Positions 36,440 to 47,025 of a stretch of 64,000 nucleotides of DNA are shown piece after piece (position 1 is the first letter of the stretch; each line of letters begins with the position of its first letter). The stretch is from Gymnogyps californianus (taxonomy: Eukaryota; Chordata; Aves; Accipitriformes; Cathartidae). The notes beneath the pieces were generated by a model, which was given only the letters and a program-made list of their open reading frames with translations, made no database searches and was not told the origin of the DNA. The position numbers were made by a program, and so were the translations under genes. The stretch is taken from assembly GCF_018139145.2 (NCBI RefSeq), contig NC_059481.1, forward strand, positions 2,964,368 to 3,028,367, read 5' to 3'.

Positions 36440-36880
36440 TCTTCCAGCAAGATTAATTCACGCTGAAAGCGGTGCGGAGAAGGGCCATTAGCATGGTGGG
36501 GGGAATGGAGAGCCTGTCTTATAAGACAAGACTGAAAGCACTTGGCTTGTTTAGCCCAGCAAAGGGAACGCAAAGCAGGGATATGATTACTCTCCATAAA
36601 TATATCAAGCAAGTAAACACCAGGTACAGAAAGGAACCATTTAAGCTAAAAGACTGTGCTGGCACAAGAACAAATAGGTTTAAACTGGCTAATGTAGGCT
36701 GGAAATTAGGAGACAGTTTTTAACCATGGGAGTTGCGAGACAGTTTTTAGCCATGGGAAGCAGAGGAGGAAAAATACCTCACTGCTTTCCAAATGGAGCT
36801 GGACCAGCACGTGAAGGGAGCAGAAAGCTGGCTGCCTGTGACTGCAGAGGCCTGAAGTGGGAGTCAGCAGGGTCCTGCCC
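36440..36880 (+). mobile_element. CR1-type LINE fragment, 3' part of ORF2 (decayed)
   Basis: The plus strand encodes a stretch that I recognise as the tail of the CR1 reverse-transcriptase protein: RRAISMVGGMESLSYKTRL, then LGLFSPAKGTQSRDMIT, HKYIK, and a degenerate KLKDCAGTRTNRFKL segment before GWKLG (36,475-36,717). The nucleotide order before it (AAGATTAATTCACGCTGAAA, then GGAGAAGGGCC) and after it (AAATGGAGCTGGACCAGC) also matches the family. The frame stops at about 36,723 and the 5' portion is missing, so the copy is dead. It resembles an older sauropsid CR1 lineage more than young chicken subfamilies. Ends are approximate. Confidence 0.85.
36710..36758 (+). repeat. 22-bp near-perfect duplication inside the CR1
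   Basis: GAGACAGTTTTTAACCATGG plus two bases (36710-36731) is repeated after a 5-base spacer at 36737-36758 with one mismatch. It is a local duplication within the dead CR1 copy, probably replication slippage. Confidence 0.85.
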
Positions 36881-37098
36881 ACTCCAGGCTCCTTCCAGGA
36901 CGTGCCGGGCACATCGTGCGCTGCTGGCATCCCCTGAGGTCCCAAATTTCCTAGGGCAGGCAGCATTGTTCCCGCAGGCAGGGACAGCCAACGCCAGCCT
37001 CCCTCTGCTCGGGGGCTGGCAGGTACCCAGTGCTTGGGACAGCCCCCCAGAGTGCTCGGGAGTGGAAGGGGTGATGAGCCAGAGGCAGCCAGCGTCGG

Positions 37099-37159
37099 CC
37101 ATCGGCAGGGGAGATGAAGCCATCGGCAGGGGAGATGAAGCCACCGGCAGAAGCTGAAG
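37099..37159 (+). repeat. 21-bp tandem repeat, 2 perfect copies plus 1 decayed
   Basis: Units 37099-37119 and 37120-37140 are identical (CCATCGGCAGGGGAGATGAAG is the pattern, 21 bases, shown here only to name it by its start CCATCGGCAGG). A third, shortened copy runs 37141-37159. Open frames through it give repeated peptides without meaning. Confidence 0.85.
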
Positions 37160-38006
37160 CATCTGTTGTCCTGAGCAGGGCAGCTCACAGCACCCGGATT
37201 TCAGCTGGTGACCTGCTGCCGTCACTGCTTTTTCTGGATTTTCTCTGGAAATGGCACACAGCTGGGCCACCAACTCCAGCTTTTACCTCCTGCATGAAAT
37301 TATTCTGAATTCCCTGTGTATTCTAGGGCCTGCCTAAAGGATGGGTGAAGAATCTGCTGATGAGTACTCTAATCAGTTTTGAGAGCAGGTAATTTCTCAG
37401 CTAGAGATCATCTCCAAACAGGAAATCACATCCAGGAGATAGCTGCTTTATGCAGCACGTCATGGTGGACTAGAGCAAAGCTTGTTGTAATAATAAGCAG
37501 AGCTGGAATAAGAAGATCATTACTAACATTATGCATTAATTACTTTACAATCCTCCTACCAGGTGGGTTTTCCTATCTCACTTATCTCTAGTGTTAATGG
37601 AATAGGAAAAATTCTAGACCCAATCCTGGCATCTGGGCAGGGTTTTTGATGCTGTATCTCCTTCCTGAAACCGGAGGAAAGACGTTCCCTGCCTTCAGCG
37701 CATTTTGAGTCTGGCACCGTGCCTGGGATCATAGTAAGACACAAAAGCATCTGATGGAAGCGACCACTGGATGGAGCCTCAAAGGTCATAACAATACCCA
37801 GTTCTGGTACAGATGGTGTTCACTGATGAAAAACGCCAAGCACGAAAGCAGTGGGCACCAGTACTGCAGCGTAAGGTACGGAGGGATGCTGCCTGTGCTC
37901 CTGCCGCAGAGCCAGGGCTGGGCAGCGGTGCCCAAGCACACCGCCCTGCTCCCAGCTCTGTACCCCTGAGTGAGCTGCCTGCACCTCTGCCTGCTCCTGC
38001 CCCCAG
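37160..38006. other. Non-coding block, no gene recognised
   Basis: No gene recognised. AT-richer sequence at about 37,290-37,620 has no repeat family that I can name. GC and CpG content rise towards 38 kb. Confidence 0.5.
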
Positions 38007-38062
38007 GTCCGCCTGCCCTTGCTGTAGTTTCCTCGGGGCAGGGAGCACCGGGCTCCCTCCCG
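38007..38062 (+). other. Candidate 56-bp exon (plus strand), product unknown
   Basis: A strong acceptor (pyrimidine-rich CTCTGCCTGCTCCTGCCCCCAG, AG at 38005-38006) and a strong donor (CCCGGTGAGTGT, GT at 38063) bracket 56 bases. Two of the three frames are open through it. It lies about 1.3 kb before the CpG island and could be an upstream untranslated exon. Splice-like pairs like this also arise by chance in GC-rich DNA, and I recognise no encoded peptide. Confidence 0.2.
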
Positions 38063-39108
38063 GTGAGTGTGCAGCGCCGAGCACCGCCGGCACCCCTGCT
38101 AGCTGCGGCCGCTGCGGGCTGCTGCAGCCTAGCCGATAGCCTGCGGCCCAGGGTGCATGCACACCCCCGAGGCTGCACAGGCTGGGATGCTCTATAAAAC
38201 CTCACCGAGCACATTGTTTCATTCCGACAAGACAAACAGAGATAATGTAACCACGTGAAGAGAATTCCAGTTTTGATTAAAAGCCACAGACCTGCAAGCC
38301 TCGGCTCCCGCTTGAATAAGGATGAGGATAATATCGGCAGGAGAAAACAGAAACATCTGATGGTATCTGAAGCAAGAGTGAGGCAGGGTGGCAGCTTTGG
38401 GAAGGGGGCTCGCAGCTTGGCTTGTGGAAGGGAGCTCAGTGCCTTTCCCCCGGGCAGGGTCCTGTGTGCCGAGCCCTTGGCGGCTCCTCTCCCCCCAGGC
38501 CTGGGAAGGGGTAAGGCAAACCCGGCCAGGGGGATAAGCTTAGATCTGGGAACAGAACAATGCACAATTCAATCATCTTGCAAACTTGCAACAGAGCACC
38601 CCGAACGCCACGTAGCAACGGGTTTTACGGATGAGTGCATGAACACGCTCACTAAAAGGGGCCCTGCGGAGAGGGCGAGGGCTGCTCAGGGAGGGGGCTC
38701 TGCCGTAGCTCCCCATATGCCTTTCCACAAGGATTAGCGTCCCCTGCGCCGGGCGACCCATGCTGGGTGTATAGACACGAGCAACACACGTGCACGGGAC
38801 GTGGTGTAAGTTGGTCTTGCAGAGAAATGGTTGAGGATGCTCCTGCAAGGCCAGGGGAGCTGTTTGGGCATGGGGCGCAGCAGGAGTGGGGTTCACTGAG
38901 AAGGTGCAGGGCAGTGGATAACCTGCCCCAACCACAGCCAGCTCTTCGTTCCCCAGGGATCCAGGAACATTTCCCCCCACGGGGCTGGCACTGCTGCCGG
39001 GTTGCTGGGGGGATCTCTCACTGTCGCAAAATGACAGAGGTGGGTTGCTTTCTGTCCTGCTTGCTGGGGCTCGGCATCAGGGCTGCCCATGCCCTACACC
39101 AGGGGACA
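38063..39108. other. Non-coding block upstream of the CpG island
   Basis: No exon recognised beyond the 56-bp candidate. CpG-rich patches occur at 38,060-38,160. Nothing else supported. Confidence 0.5.
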
Positions 39109-39203
39109 CGGCTGAGCCCCGACAGCTCGACGCACTGATGGCTGCAAAGGCAGCTTTGCTGCCTTTGCAGCCATCAGTGCGTCAAGCTGTCGGGGCTCAG
39201 CCG
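39109..39203. repeat. 46-bp foldback palindrome with 3-nt loop
   Basis: Left arm 39109-39154 and right arm 39158-39203 are inverted copies differing at a single position, joined by a TTT loop (39155-39157). The arms start CGGCTGAGCCCCGACAGCT. The structure would form a very stable hairpin. It lies about 140 bases upstream of the CpG island and has no flanking features of a transposon or miRNA gene. It has almost the same design as the palindrome at 23.82 kb, although the arm sequences are unrelated. Confidence 0.97.
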
Positions 39204-39379
39204 CATCACATACCCAGCACCTCAGGGAGCCCAAGGGAGGCCGGGGGGGTGATGTAGAACCCCGGGGGGTGCCGTGCATCCCCGAGGGGGTGTCAAGCAC
39301 CCCTTCCCCCCCCCCCTTCCCGGGCTGGCTATACGGGCGCTCTCTCTTTAAAGCAATCCCGGCCGCGATTTGTCACCGG

Positions 39380-39779
39380 GGCCGGGCGCGGAGGGGAGCG
39401 GGGAGGCGGAGAGCGGGGAGGCGGGGGGGGTGCGGCGCCTCGGTACGGCGGTGGCTGTTGCTGTTGCTGCTGCTGCTGCTGCTGCTGCTGTTGCTGCTGC
39501 TGCGGGAGGTGCCCGGCGCCGCGGCGGCGAGCGGAGCCTTGAGCCGCGTTGCGCGGGGGCCGGTAGCAGCCGCAAGCTCCGGGGTATGCGCTCGCCCCCG
39601 CCGGAGCGGGGTGTGGGTAAGCGGGCGCGGAGGAGCGCGGAGCCAAGAGGAGAGCGGCGGGGAGCGGGGCGCAGGAGCCCGGCCGAGCCCCGAGCGGCGG
39701 AGGATGCGCCGAGCCCCGCGGAGCCGAGCCCAGCTGCAGCGCGGCGCATCTCGCCCGGCCGCCGCCCGAGCCCTCGGAG
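39380..39779 (+). other. Probable first exon of an unidentified plus-strand gene
   Basis: From a start placed about 30 bases after the TATA-like box, the transcript would run through the triplet-repeat tract to a donor CTCGGAG/GTAACGG (exon end 39779). A shorter alternative ends at 39616 (TGTGG/GTAAGCG). The plus-strand frames are open but start without a convincing ATG and translate to Ala-, Leu- or Arg-rich low-complexity sequence, so this is most likely 5' UTR. I could not identify the gene. An alternative is a minus-strand coding reading, in which the triplet tract encodes polyglutamine followed by PPPYRG and proline-rich sequence, but no minus-strand splice sites support it. Confidence 0.45.
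39454..39502 (+). repeat. GCT/CTG triplet repeat with GTT interruptions
   Basis: About 16 triplets: GCT GTT GCT GTT, then eight GCT, then GTT and three GCT. On plus it reads poly-Ala/Val or poly-Leu by frame; on minus it is CAG/CAA, that is polyglutamine. Interrupted CTG/CAG tracts occur in vertebrate 5' UTRs and coding exons and are expansion-prone. The interruptions suggest a relatively stable allele. Confidence 0.95.
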
Positions 39780-39833
39780 GTAACGGCGGCGGAGGGGAGC
39801 GGGGAGCCGGGGCAGCCGCATCGGGCTGCGGCT

Positions 39834-39855
39834 GGGGCTGGGGCTGGGGCGGGGG
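39834..39855 (+). other. G-quadruplex motif just inside putative intron 1
   Basis: Four G runs of 4, 4, 4 and 5 are separated by loops of 2, 2 and 1 (GGGGCTGGGGCTGGGG, then C and GGGGG). This is a canonical, short-loop quadruplex motif 55 bases after the putative donor, on the non-template strand of the inferred transcript. R-loop or pausing roles are possible but inferred. Confidence 0.7.
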
Positions 39856-39960
39856 TATCCCTCCCCCGGGGGGGTGGCGGCCGTGGGGCAGGTGGCCCCC
39901 TGCTGCCACCGCCCCGTCCTCCCTGGAGACCTGCGGCTCCTCAGAGCATCGCTCAGCAAG

Positions 39961-42900
39961 TGCTGCCCGGCTCCCTCGCAGCGGGGCTGGGATGAGGGAA
40001 GGGGCCCCCCCTCGGCGCGAAGGGCTCCTTAGGGCAGGCAGGTGGGGGTTGCCGTGCTCTCGCCCCCCCCATTCCCCCCCCACCCCCGGCCATCGGCCCA
40101 CCGCCCGAGCTGCTGGAGGCCCAGCCCGGAGCGATGGCAAATGCTCAGTGCCAACCTCAAAACCGCCGCGATCGAAGCTCGGCTTTGAGGTTCGATGAAT
40201 CCAGTAACCTCAGGCAGCACGCACGGGAGACGGGCAGAGCTTGGCGTGGGGCTGCCTGCTGCCGGCAGGCCGGCTGCTTGCCCGCCTTGCCACCTGCTCC
40301 CCAAAACCGGTCAACTTTGGGCTGACTCTATGGGGCACCTGGCACCCAGCGCTGCTGGTAGCGGTGCATGCAATGGGAGCCAGTCCCTGCCTTGGGCAGC
40401 TTAGGCTAGAGCTAGAGGAGATGAGAAGGGTGCCTGGACCATCACGGCTGGACCTGTAGGGACCAAAGGCTCAACGACAGATGATACCCCAGGTTTAGCA
40501 ACGAGGGGGGTTCGATTCGATCCCAGACATTTGATTTCCAGTGCTCCATTCACCAGATGATCTGCCCTGCTAGGGAAGCTGCCCGCATGCGTCTTACATC
40601 TTGCTCGGCTCCCCTGCCAAATTAGGGCAAATTGCACAGCTATGCCCCTGCGCCCCCATCCATGTCTCTGTTGAGAAACTGAGTCTCATCTCATGTTCCT
40701 CGCCTTGTACAGGAGCAACCCACTGCAACAGTGACCGGAGGGCCCCAGGGCTCTCCTTTTATCTGCTGCGCTGCTAACAGAGGAGAGAGAGGGGTTTAAT
40801 TATCCTCGAGTGTCAGTTCAAGATAAATCTGCTGGGACACAGCTCTTGGCAGGTGTGAAATAACAGGACGTTTTCATGCATGGGAGGCTGAGCTGAGAAC
40901 AGTTCGGTGCTTTAATTGGCGGCTCCTAGGAAGGGTTCATATCAGGGTACAGAAAATGGGACGGTGCAGGCTCCAGCAGTGATCCTGGTGCTACAGCTGT
41001 GGCAAAGGGAAGATGGATGCTGAAGGCTAAGAACTTTCTCCGGTGCGTTGCTTTGGGGGCTTGGTGCAGAGCGGGTGCTCTGGGCTGGTAGCACAACCTC
41101 AAGTCGATGCCGTCCTCTGAGGGGCTGATGCTTTTCCAGCACCGCTTCATTTCTGCTCATCTTTTCAGTTGGTTCCCAAGGGAGTCCTTGCGGGGCCATC
41201 AGGAGACGTGCCTTGTTTTATGGGGTACCCTGGGAGCCAAGAACGAGGGAATTACCTCCAGAACCAGGGCACTCCAGGGCTGTCTTCTAGGCATGTAAGG
41301 TGGGATGGCCTCAGGGTTTATCGAACAGCTTCTCCTCCCTCCTCCTGCCAAAATCCCTGAAAGGCTTTACAGAAGCTCTTGAGATAAACATTTGAAGAGT
41401 TTCAGTTCTCCGACTCCGTGGGGAAAAGCCTCTTCCCTCTCCAAACGGGTGCTGCAGGGGAGCTTGGCACCCACGGGGGATGTCCCCGCCCTGCCAGGGC
41501 TGCAGTGCTGGGATGCATGGAGCATCTGTCTCCTTGTCTCCCGTCCTGCCCGTGCCATGCTCGTTGGCCCCTGGAGCCAGATTCGGATCAGAGAGCTGAA
41601 GGTCCTCCATACAGTCCTCCAGCTGTGGTGTCCCACCATGGCCGTATCGCTGCCACGAAATGAGGCGTCTCTGCAGCCAGACCCTATAATGTGTTGGTCT
41701 GGGACACACCAGCGGGAGGAAGAAGGACATCATATTTTACTTTATTGTTCATCCAGATGTGCCGAGCTCTTCTCTGTCCTCATTCCTTAGCCTTCCCAGG
41801 GGGGCGTGGGACAGATGTTTTAAAGAAGCGGTGCCCCCCATCCCTGCTGGCTCGTTGGAGGGGATGTGGATACGAGGAGCTGGTGCCACTGCTTTTCCAA
41901 ATGAAGCTGTGGTGTTGTGTCGTTATTGTAGTTATGTTCTTTGATTTAGGGTCCAAGATAATGACTTAGCTGTACTTCATTTCAGTGCTGGGTAGAACAA
42001 GCCAGCCCTCATGTAGTTCCCACCAGCATGTAACAGCAGCTGGCGTTAGAGATCCGGGCTTGGTCTTGTCTCATCCGTACTGACCGCCGTCAGTTCTGGC
42101 TCCTCTTGCTAATTGCTGGCGTCTGTTGCTGACACTGTAAGGAGACGTTTAGTAAACGTCCTTGTGAGACGGTGAGTTTTGTAGATGCGCAGATACGGTG
42201 TTTTCAGGAAGATCCAGTTATTAGACGTCATCTCAACGCTGTCCCCTTTCCATTTGTGCTTGGTGAACGCTGCCGTTTGCTTGCAGCCGTGCTCTAGTCC
42301 TGCCAGAGTCGCCTCCCTCCTTTGCAAATCTGCATTAGTGAAATTTGTAGGTTGTTGTTTGGGTGCAGACCTTGTTGATGGTCCTGGTGCTGACCACTGT
42401 GGCCTGCATGGTGCTGGTCCTGATGCAGGATAGCTGGGTATCTAGCCAGGGGTGGCTTGGCCGAGGACAGCTCTGAGAAGAGGCTTTCTGTCCCTTGCCA
42501 TAGTTAGCTGTGCCTGAGTCTCTGACAAAGGCATTTTGGAGGTGTGATTGAGGAGCAGAGACTCTTCTTCACTTCTCCTTGGAGGTCAAGCTGCCGTGAG
42601 ATGGGCTGGACCAAGTGAGGGCAGAACCCTCACTCATTTCAACTGCAACAAGCTTTTGATGCCACCTGTGACAGGAGCATATTTAGACTTGATGTATATC
42701 CCCCGCCTTGACTTTGGGCTTTGGATCAAGGCGTAAGAGCTTTTGACGCATGCACACACAATAAGGGGGAAAAAAAAAAAATAAAACTATAATCCTCAAA
42801 ATGTTTGCAAATCCAAGAGCTTATCCTCACCCCGGGTAGGCAAAATTAACCAAGGGTAGGATCAGTAAATCACAGAATCAGCCACTTTCATCATCAAACA

Positions 42901-44812
42901 TGCAGCGGCTGGGAGCGCAGCTGGCACAAAGCAACGTAACCACACCGAGTCTTTGCGGGGATGCTCAGGATCTGGTGCCACAGGTTTTTTCTTTAATACC
43001 ATTGCAGCGAGTGGCTCAGGAACCAGCAGGGCTCCCAGTGATACATGGTCAGGATTGGGCCTTAGGTGGGTGTGATTAAGAAAAAAAGGCTGCTTGGGGT
43101 ACCAAGGGCACCCACTGAGCGAGCCCCTTGCCTGGGGCAATGGGAGGGACAGTGGCTGATTCAGGACGAAATGGGCTGAGCTAACGCAAGGCCCCACCTT
43201 TGTCAAAGGGGTCTGATAACTTCTCCCTCCTCAGCACTTCAGCTTTTGGTTGAGCTCCCACACTTTTAGCCTGGGGAGGAGATTCAAACCATCCCTGCAA
43301 AGCTGAGAACATCCCATATGGAGATCAGCACATCAATGCCAACAATAATAACCATAAAGGGTCTGGTTGTCCAGCATCCCATCGCTTTAGCCACTCTCCT
43401 ACCTCCACTTGCCATCAAAGCCCATCTCCAGCGAGGCCGGTCTCTGCTGCTGAGCAGTGGCCATCATCTCTCGGTACTTGGGGGAGTAGCAGTGAGGTGG
43501 AGCGGAGCCATATGGCAAGGTGGGAAGGGATCAGGCTGCCCTGGCACATCAGCGTCAGTGGTGCACAACACCTCGAGGCAGCCTCTGCCGCAGCTGACCG
43601 TATGTGGGGCACGTGTTGACAGCAGCGGGGAGAAGACGAGCTGGCATCTGGCCTTCAAATCTGTCCTTCTGCCACGTCGAGAGCAAACTTGGAGCGGGCA
43701 GAAGGAGGGCAGGCGGCATCCCCCTCACCTCTGCTTGTGTTGAGCCAGGCTGGCGTGTGCTCTGCAGGCAGCAGTGAGCCCAGGCTGCCCTGGGGCAAGG
43801 TGCGAGTGGAAGAGGGCAGCACAGGTCTCATTAAAGTCAGCAGGGACTCAGAAGCCCAGCACACAGGGAGCATTGCAAGTGTCTGAAGGTTTTTTTCGGT
43901 GTGTTTGGATCTGGGATGTCGGCCGGAGCGGCGGCAGCTCCTGAGTAGCCCAGTGGTGTCGGAAGCTGGGGTCAGGCCAGTCCATCTGGAATTTCATGGC
44001 ATTATCTCTTAAACGCTTTTAACTGCAATAGGATGGCCTGACTGATTGGATTGTGCTCTGTAATTAATTAGCTGGGTGCACTGTCCGGGAATCAGCTACA
44101 GTGGGAAGAGAGGGGGAAATCTGCTGGTGAGAGCAGTTCAGGTTCAAATGGCCATTTCTCATTAAACCAGCCTTGTGCAGCATTACTCACTGGGCGCAGG
44201 GGGTTAGTTCCAGTGTCCTGGCCCTTTTCCAGGTGAGTAACTGCATTTTTACTGCCCGACCGTTCCCCCGGAGCCAGGTATGCTGCACCCCACTCCTGCT
44301 GCGAGAGCCACCAACCCGCCTGGCCTCAGGGACCTGCTGGGAAGAGAGAGCTGGTTCAGGCTGGGGTGTCTATGGGGGTGGTGAGGGGGTGCCCCCTCTC
44401 CTCAGGAAGCCCTTGCCAGGGTGACAGACCCGGCAAGGGGTGTAGGATTGTGCAGCCCGAGCTGCCCTGCAGGTTGCCTTCCCGCGCCGGTGATGGCTCC
44501 TGTGTGTTAGACGCTCCCGGGCATGGCTGGCAGGAGCCCTGCTGCTCTTCCCTCCCTTGCCAGGGCCCGTGGGCTGCTCCCCACTCCTTCTGCCACGCAT
44601 TTGCTTGGGCTCCTTTGTCTGCTTTTAGCATCCATTTGTATCTTTAAACAGAAAGCATCCCTCTTAGGTTAATTGTTTTTTTTTCCCTTTATGTTTACTG
44701 TGGGGATTAATAAGGAACTGCAGTGTAAGGGAAACCTGCAACGGCTCCTTGTTTATTGTTTAATTTAGGAAAATGCTGCTGGGCTGGGCTCAGCCTGCCT
44801 GGTGCTGGTCCT
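39961..44812. other. Non-coding block (putative intron 1), no gene recognised
   Basis: No exon recognised. A complex, AT-balanced region at about 41,920-42,350 includes a short perfect palindrome (GACGTTTA-G-TAAACGTC, 42144-42160) and a donor-like GACGGTGAGT near 42,170. A homeodomain-motif patch at about 44,000-44,080 contains GTAATTAATTAGCTGG. No interspersed repeat was recognised. Confidence 0.5.
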
Positions 44813-44841
44813 GGGCCAGGGGCAGGGAGGGGAGGGCAGGG
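44813..44841 (+). other. G-quadruplex motif (six G runs)
   Basis: Six runs of 3-4 G with loops of 1-3 bases lie in 29 bases. More runs than the four needed for a quadruplex suggest several alternative folds. Function is unknown. Confidence 0.65.
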
Positions 44842-45968
44842 CGAGCATCTGCGTGCCCAGGGGACGGGCTGGGAGCCATGGGGCAGGCCGCCGCTCAGCT
44901 GGCCCAGACAAGAACCGTGCCTTGCCCCCGCAGCCTCTGCTCCCTGGCTGGCTGCTCCTTGGGCCCACGACGGGCGGCCGGGGCAGGGCCCAGCGGGAGC
45001 GGAGGGGATGGCAGGCACCTGCGTAACTGCCTGCGGGTGCCATGAGGGCACCGGGGAGGGGCCGAGGCCTGCTGGGGTGGGGGAGCCCGGGCAGCCGCCC
45101 TCCTGGCCTGTGGCGGGGTAAGTCCGCTCGGCTCCTTGCGGCCCCCGCGGCTTTGGCTTGCTCAAATGTTTCAGGTCTTTGCTGTTTTTTAAGGGGGTCC
45201 TTTTTGGGTGTGTGTAAAGCCCTGAGGGTTGCCGAGTGCACCTTGTTTGTAGCTCTAGGCCCATATGGGCAGCTCTCCTTCCCAGGCCCTCCCCTGGCTC
45301 TGGCTGATGATAGGAAGGGCTTTGGCAGCCTTAGCCCTAGTGTGAGGGCAGGAGGTGGCCTCGCAGGGTGAGCTGTCCCCCCGCTGCTGTTGTGGGAGGA
45401 GGGGTGTCCCCTGCCAGCCCTGGGCAGGGGTGGCTCCTGGGTGATGGCAGCTGGGGCACCTTTTGGGCCTGCAGCCTCTCCCTTGTCTTGCTGGGTGCTC
45501 GTGTGGGTGGAGGAGAGAGGTCTCTTCTCTGGGTGCCTCCACCAGTTTTCGGATGTGTCCCCTGTAAGGTGAAACCTGCTTTCTGCTCGGGGCATCCTGG
45601 CCCCCGGCGCAGGGACAGCAGGCTCGTCTCGTGGTGCTGGACCCGTCTGACTGATCCATCCAACATCCACAGCTCTGTCTTCAGCTCCGGGTTTCCTCTG
45701 GTGCCCATTTGGAAAGTGGCGAGCTGGGGTGTTCTTTGCTAACAGGCGTGTCTGTGCTCTTGTAAAATTTCAAGCTGGATTGTGGCGGGGAAGCTGATGC
45801 TCTGCCCGCAGATGCCCGCTGGCATCAAAATGGTCCCTCTGCCTGTTTTGCCCGTGTTCGCCTTTCCCCTCCTGCAAGCGTTGGGAGGGTTTGCCGTGCA
45901 ACCCTGGGTGCAGCTGCGGAGCACAGCCCGTGTCCCCCCTGGGCACGCTTGACCTCAGAGCTGCCCGT
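44842..45968. other. Non-coding block, no gene recognised
   Basis: GC-rich with a 301-codon minus-strand open frame (44765-45670) that overlaps other frames and shows no recognisable domain. I treat it as a by-product of GC richness. Confidence 0.5.
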
Positions 45969-45996
45969 GAGCACCCCTTATCGAGCACCCCTTATC
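45969..45996 (+). repeat. 14-bp perfect tandem duplication
   Basis: GAGCACCCCTTATC occurs twice head-to-tail (45969-45982 and 45983-45996). A recent local duplication. Confidence 0.9.
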
Positions 45997-46635
45997 AAGC
46001 AGCCTGCTGCATGTCGGGGGGGTCTGGGATGGGCTCTCCCCGGCTGCTGAGGGCCAGGGGCTCCCCAACGGTGCGAGGAGGCTGGGGTGGAGGAGGGCAG
46101 TGTAAAACTCCAGAGGGTCGCATCGCCGCCAAGCCAGAGAAGAATTGTAGTGCCCTCTGCACCAAAGGCTGATAAATCTTGGGGGAAAAAACCAAAGAAA
46201 AACCAACAAAAAAAGGCATGTGCCAGCTCAGCTTAACCCACAAAGGAAAACCATGTCATTTAAAACAGAAAAGCTTTTAAAAATAGATTTTTTTGAGCAG
46301 AGAATGCCACTCAGGAGAGTCAATGAGCTCTGTTTCAAGAGCTGGGAAACAAAACGCTCTAGGAGCTGTGAAACGAAACCTCTCATTTTCAAACTCTCCA
46401 AGTGTCAGGTGTGGCTCCTCGAGCTCTGTGTTTTTCCAGCCGGCTGTGCCAGATCCAGCCTGGCTGTGTGGTGGTTGCTGGCTGCTCCCAGCCACTGCCC
46501 CTTGCTGGAAACAGGGAATTCACCATCTTGGTGAAGGGGAGAAGCTGTGCCTCAGATCTGTGTTACATCTTGCCTTAGTTTCCCACTCGCTGGCGGGGCC
46601 GAGGGGAGGTGGTGAGCCCTGTGGAGCATCCCTGA

Positions 46636-46656
46636 TTTTTTTTTTTTTTTTTTTTT
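46636..46656 (+). repeat. Poly-T tract (21 T)
   Basis: A run of 21 T followed by AATTAGC. On the minus strand it is a poly-A run, but no retrogene or SINE body is recognisable next to it. Confidence 0.9.
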
Positions 46657-47025
46657 AATTAGCTAAGGAGCCCTCTCATTTGCTTCGGCTCTGACTAATG
46701 AGGCGTGTCTCACTTTGACAACGTGTCACAAGCAATAAATTTCTCGGGAGCTGCTGAGCTGCAGGGACACCCTCGTGCTCCCGCCTGGGCTCGCCGTCCT
46801 CCATGTCACCCTGCATTGCTGGCTCTTGCCCCAGACCAGCCCTTGAGCATCCTCCCAGAGAAGGAGAGGGGGGTCAGGATGAAGAGGTCTGGGTGTGAAA
46901 GGAGCTATCCCCATGGACTGGCCTCGAGGCTGGGGATTTGGGGGCTTCCTATGTTGTTTGCCTGGGCTGGAAATTTGAAAGAAGAACTCGCCAAGGACCC
47001 AGACCAACAGTTGTTTAGCAGCCGT

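Larger units (their letters stand above)
39330..39960 (+). promoter_or_regulatory. CpG island, probable promoter
   Basis: This is the only long CpG island in the window: dense CpG and G+C from about 39.33 to 39.96 kb, with GGGCGG-like and CGGAGGGGAGCGGGG-type GC boxes. A TATA-like CTTTAAAG (39346-39353) sits at its upstream edge, about 30 bases before a plausible start near 39,380. Two consensus donors follow on the plus strand (GT at 39617 and 39780), supporting rightward transcription. CpG islands with these features typically mark promoters of housekeeping or developmental genes. Island and motifs are observed; the start site is inferred. Confidence 0.75.

Noticed and set aside
42109..42327. 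72-codon minus frame with Lys/Arg/Thr-rich peptide
   Set aside because: It looks slightly protein-like but has no match to a transposon or gene that I know, and no splice context.
44765..45670. 301-codon minus-strand open frame
   Set aside because: Highly GC-rich, Pro/Ala/Arg-rich, overlapped by long frames on other strands; best explained by stop-codon scarcity.
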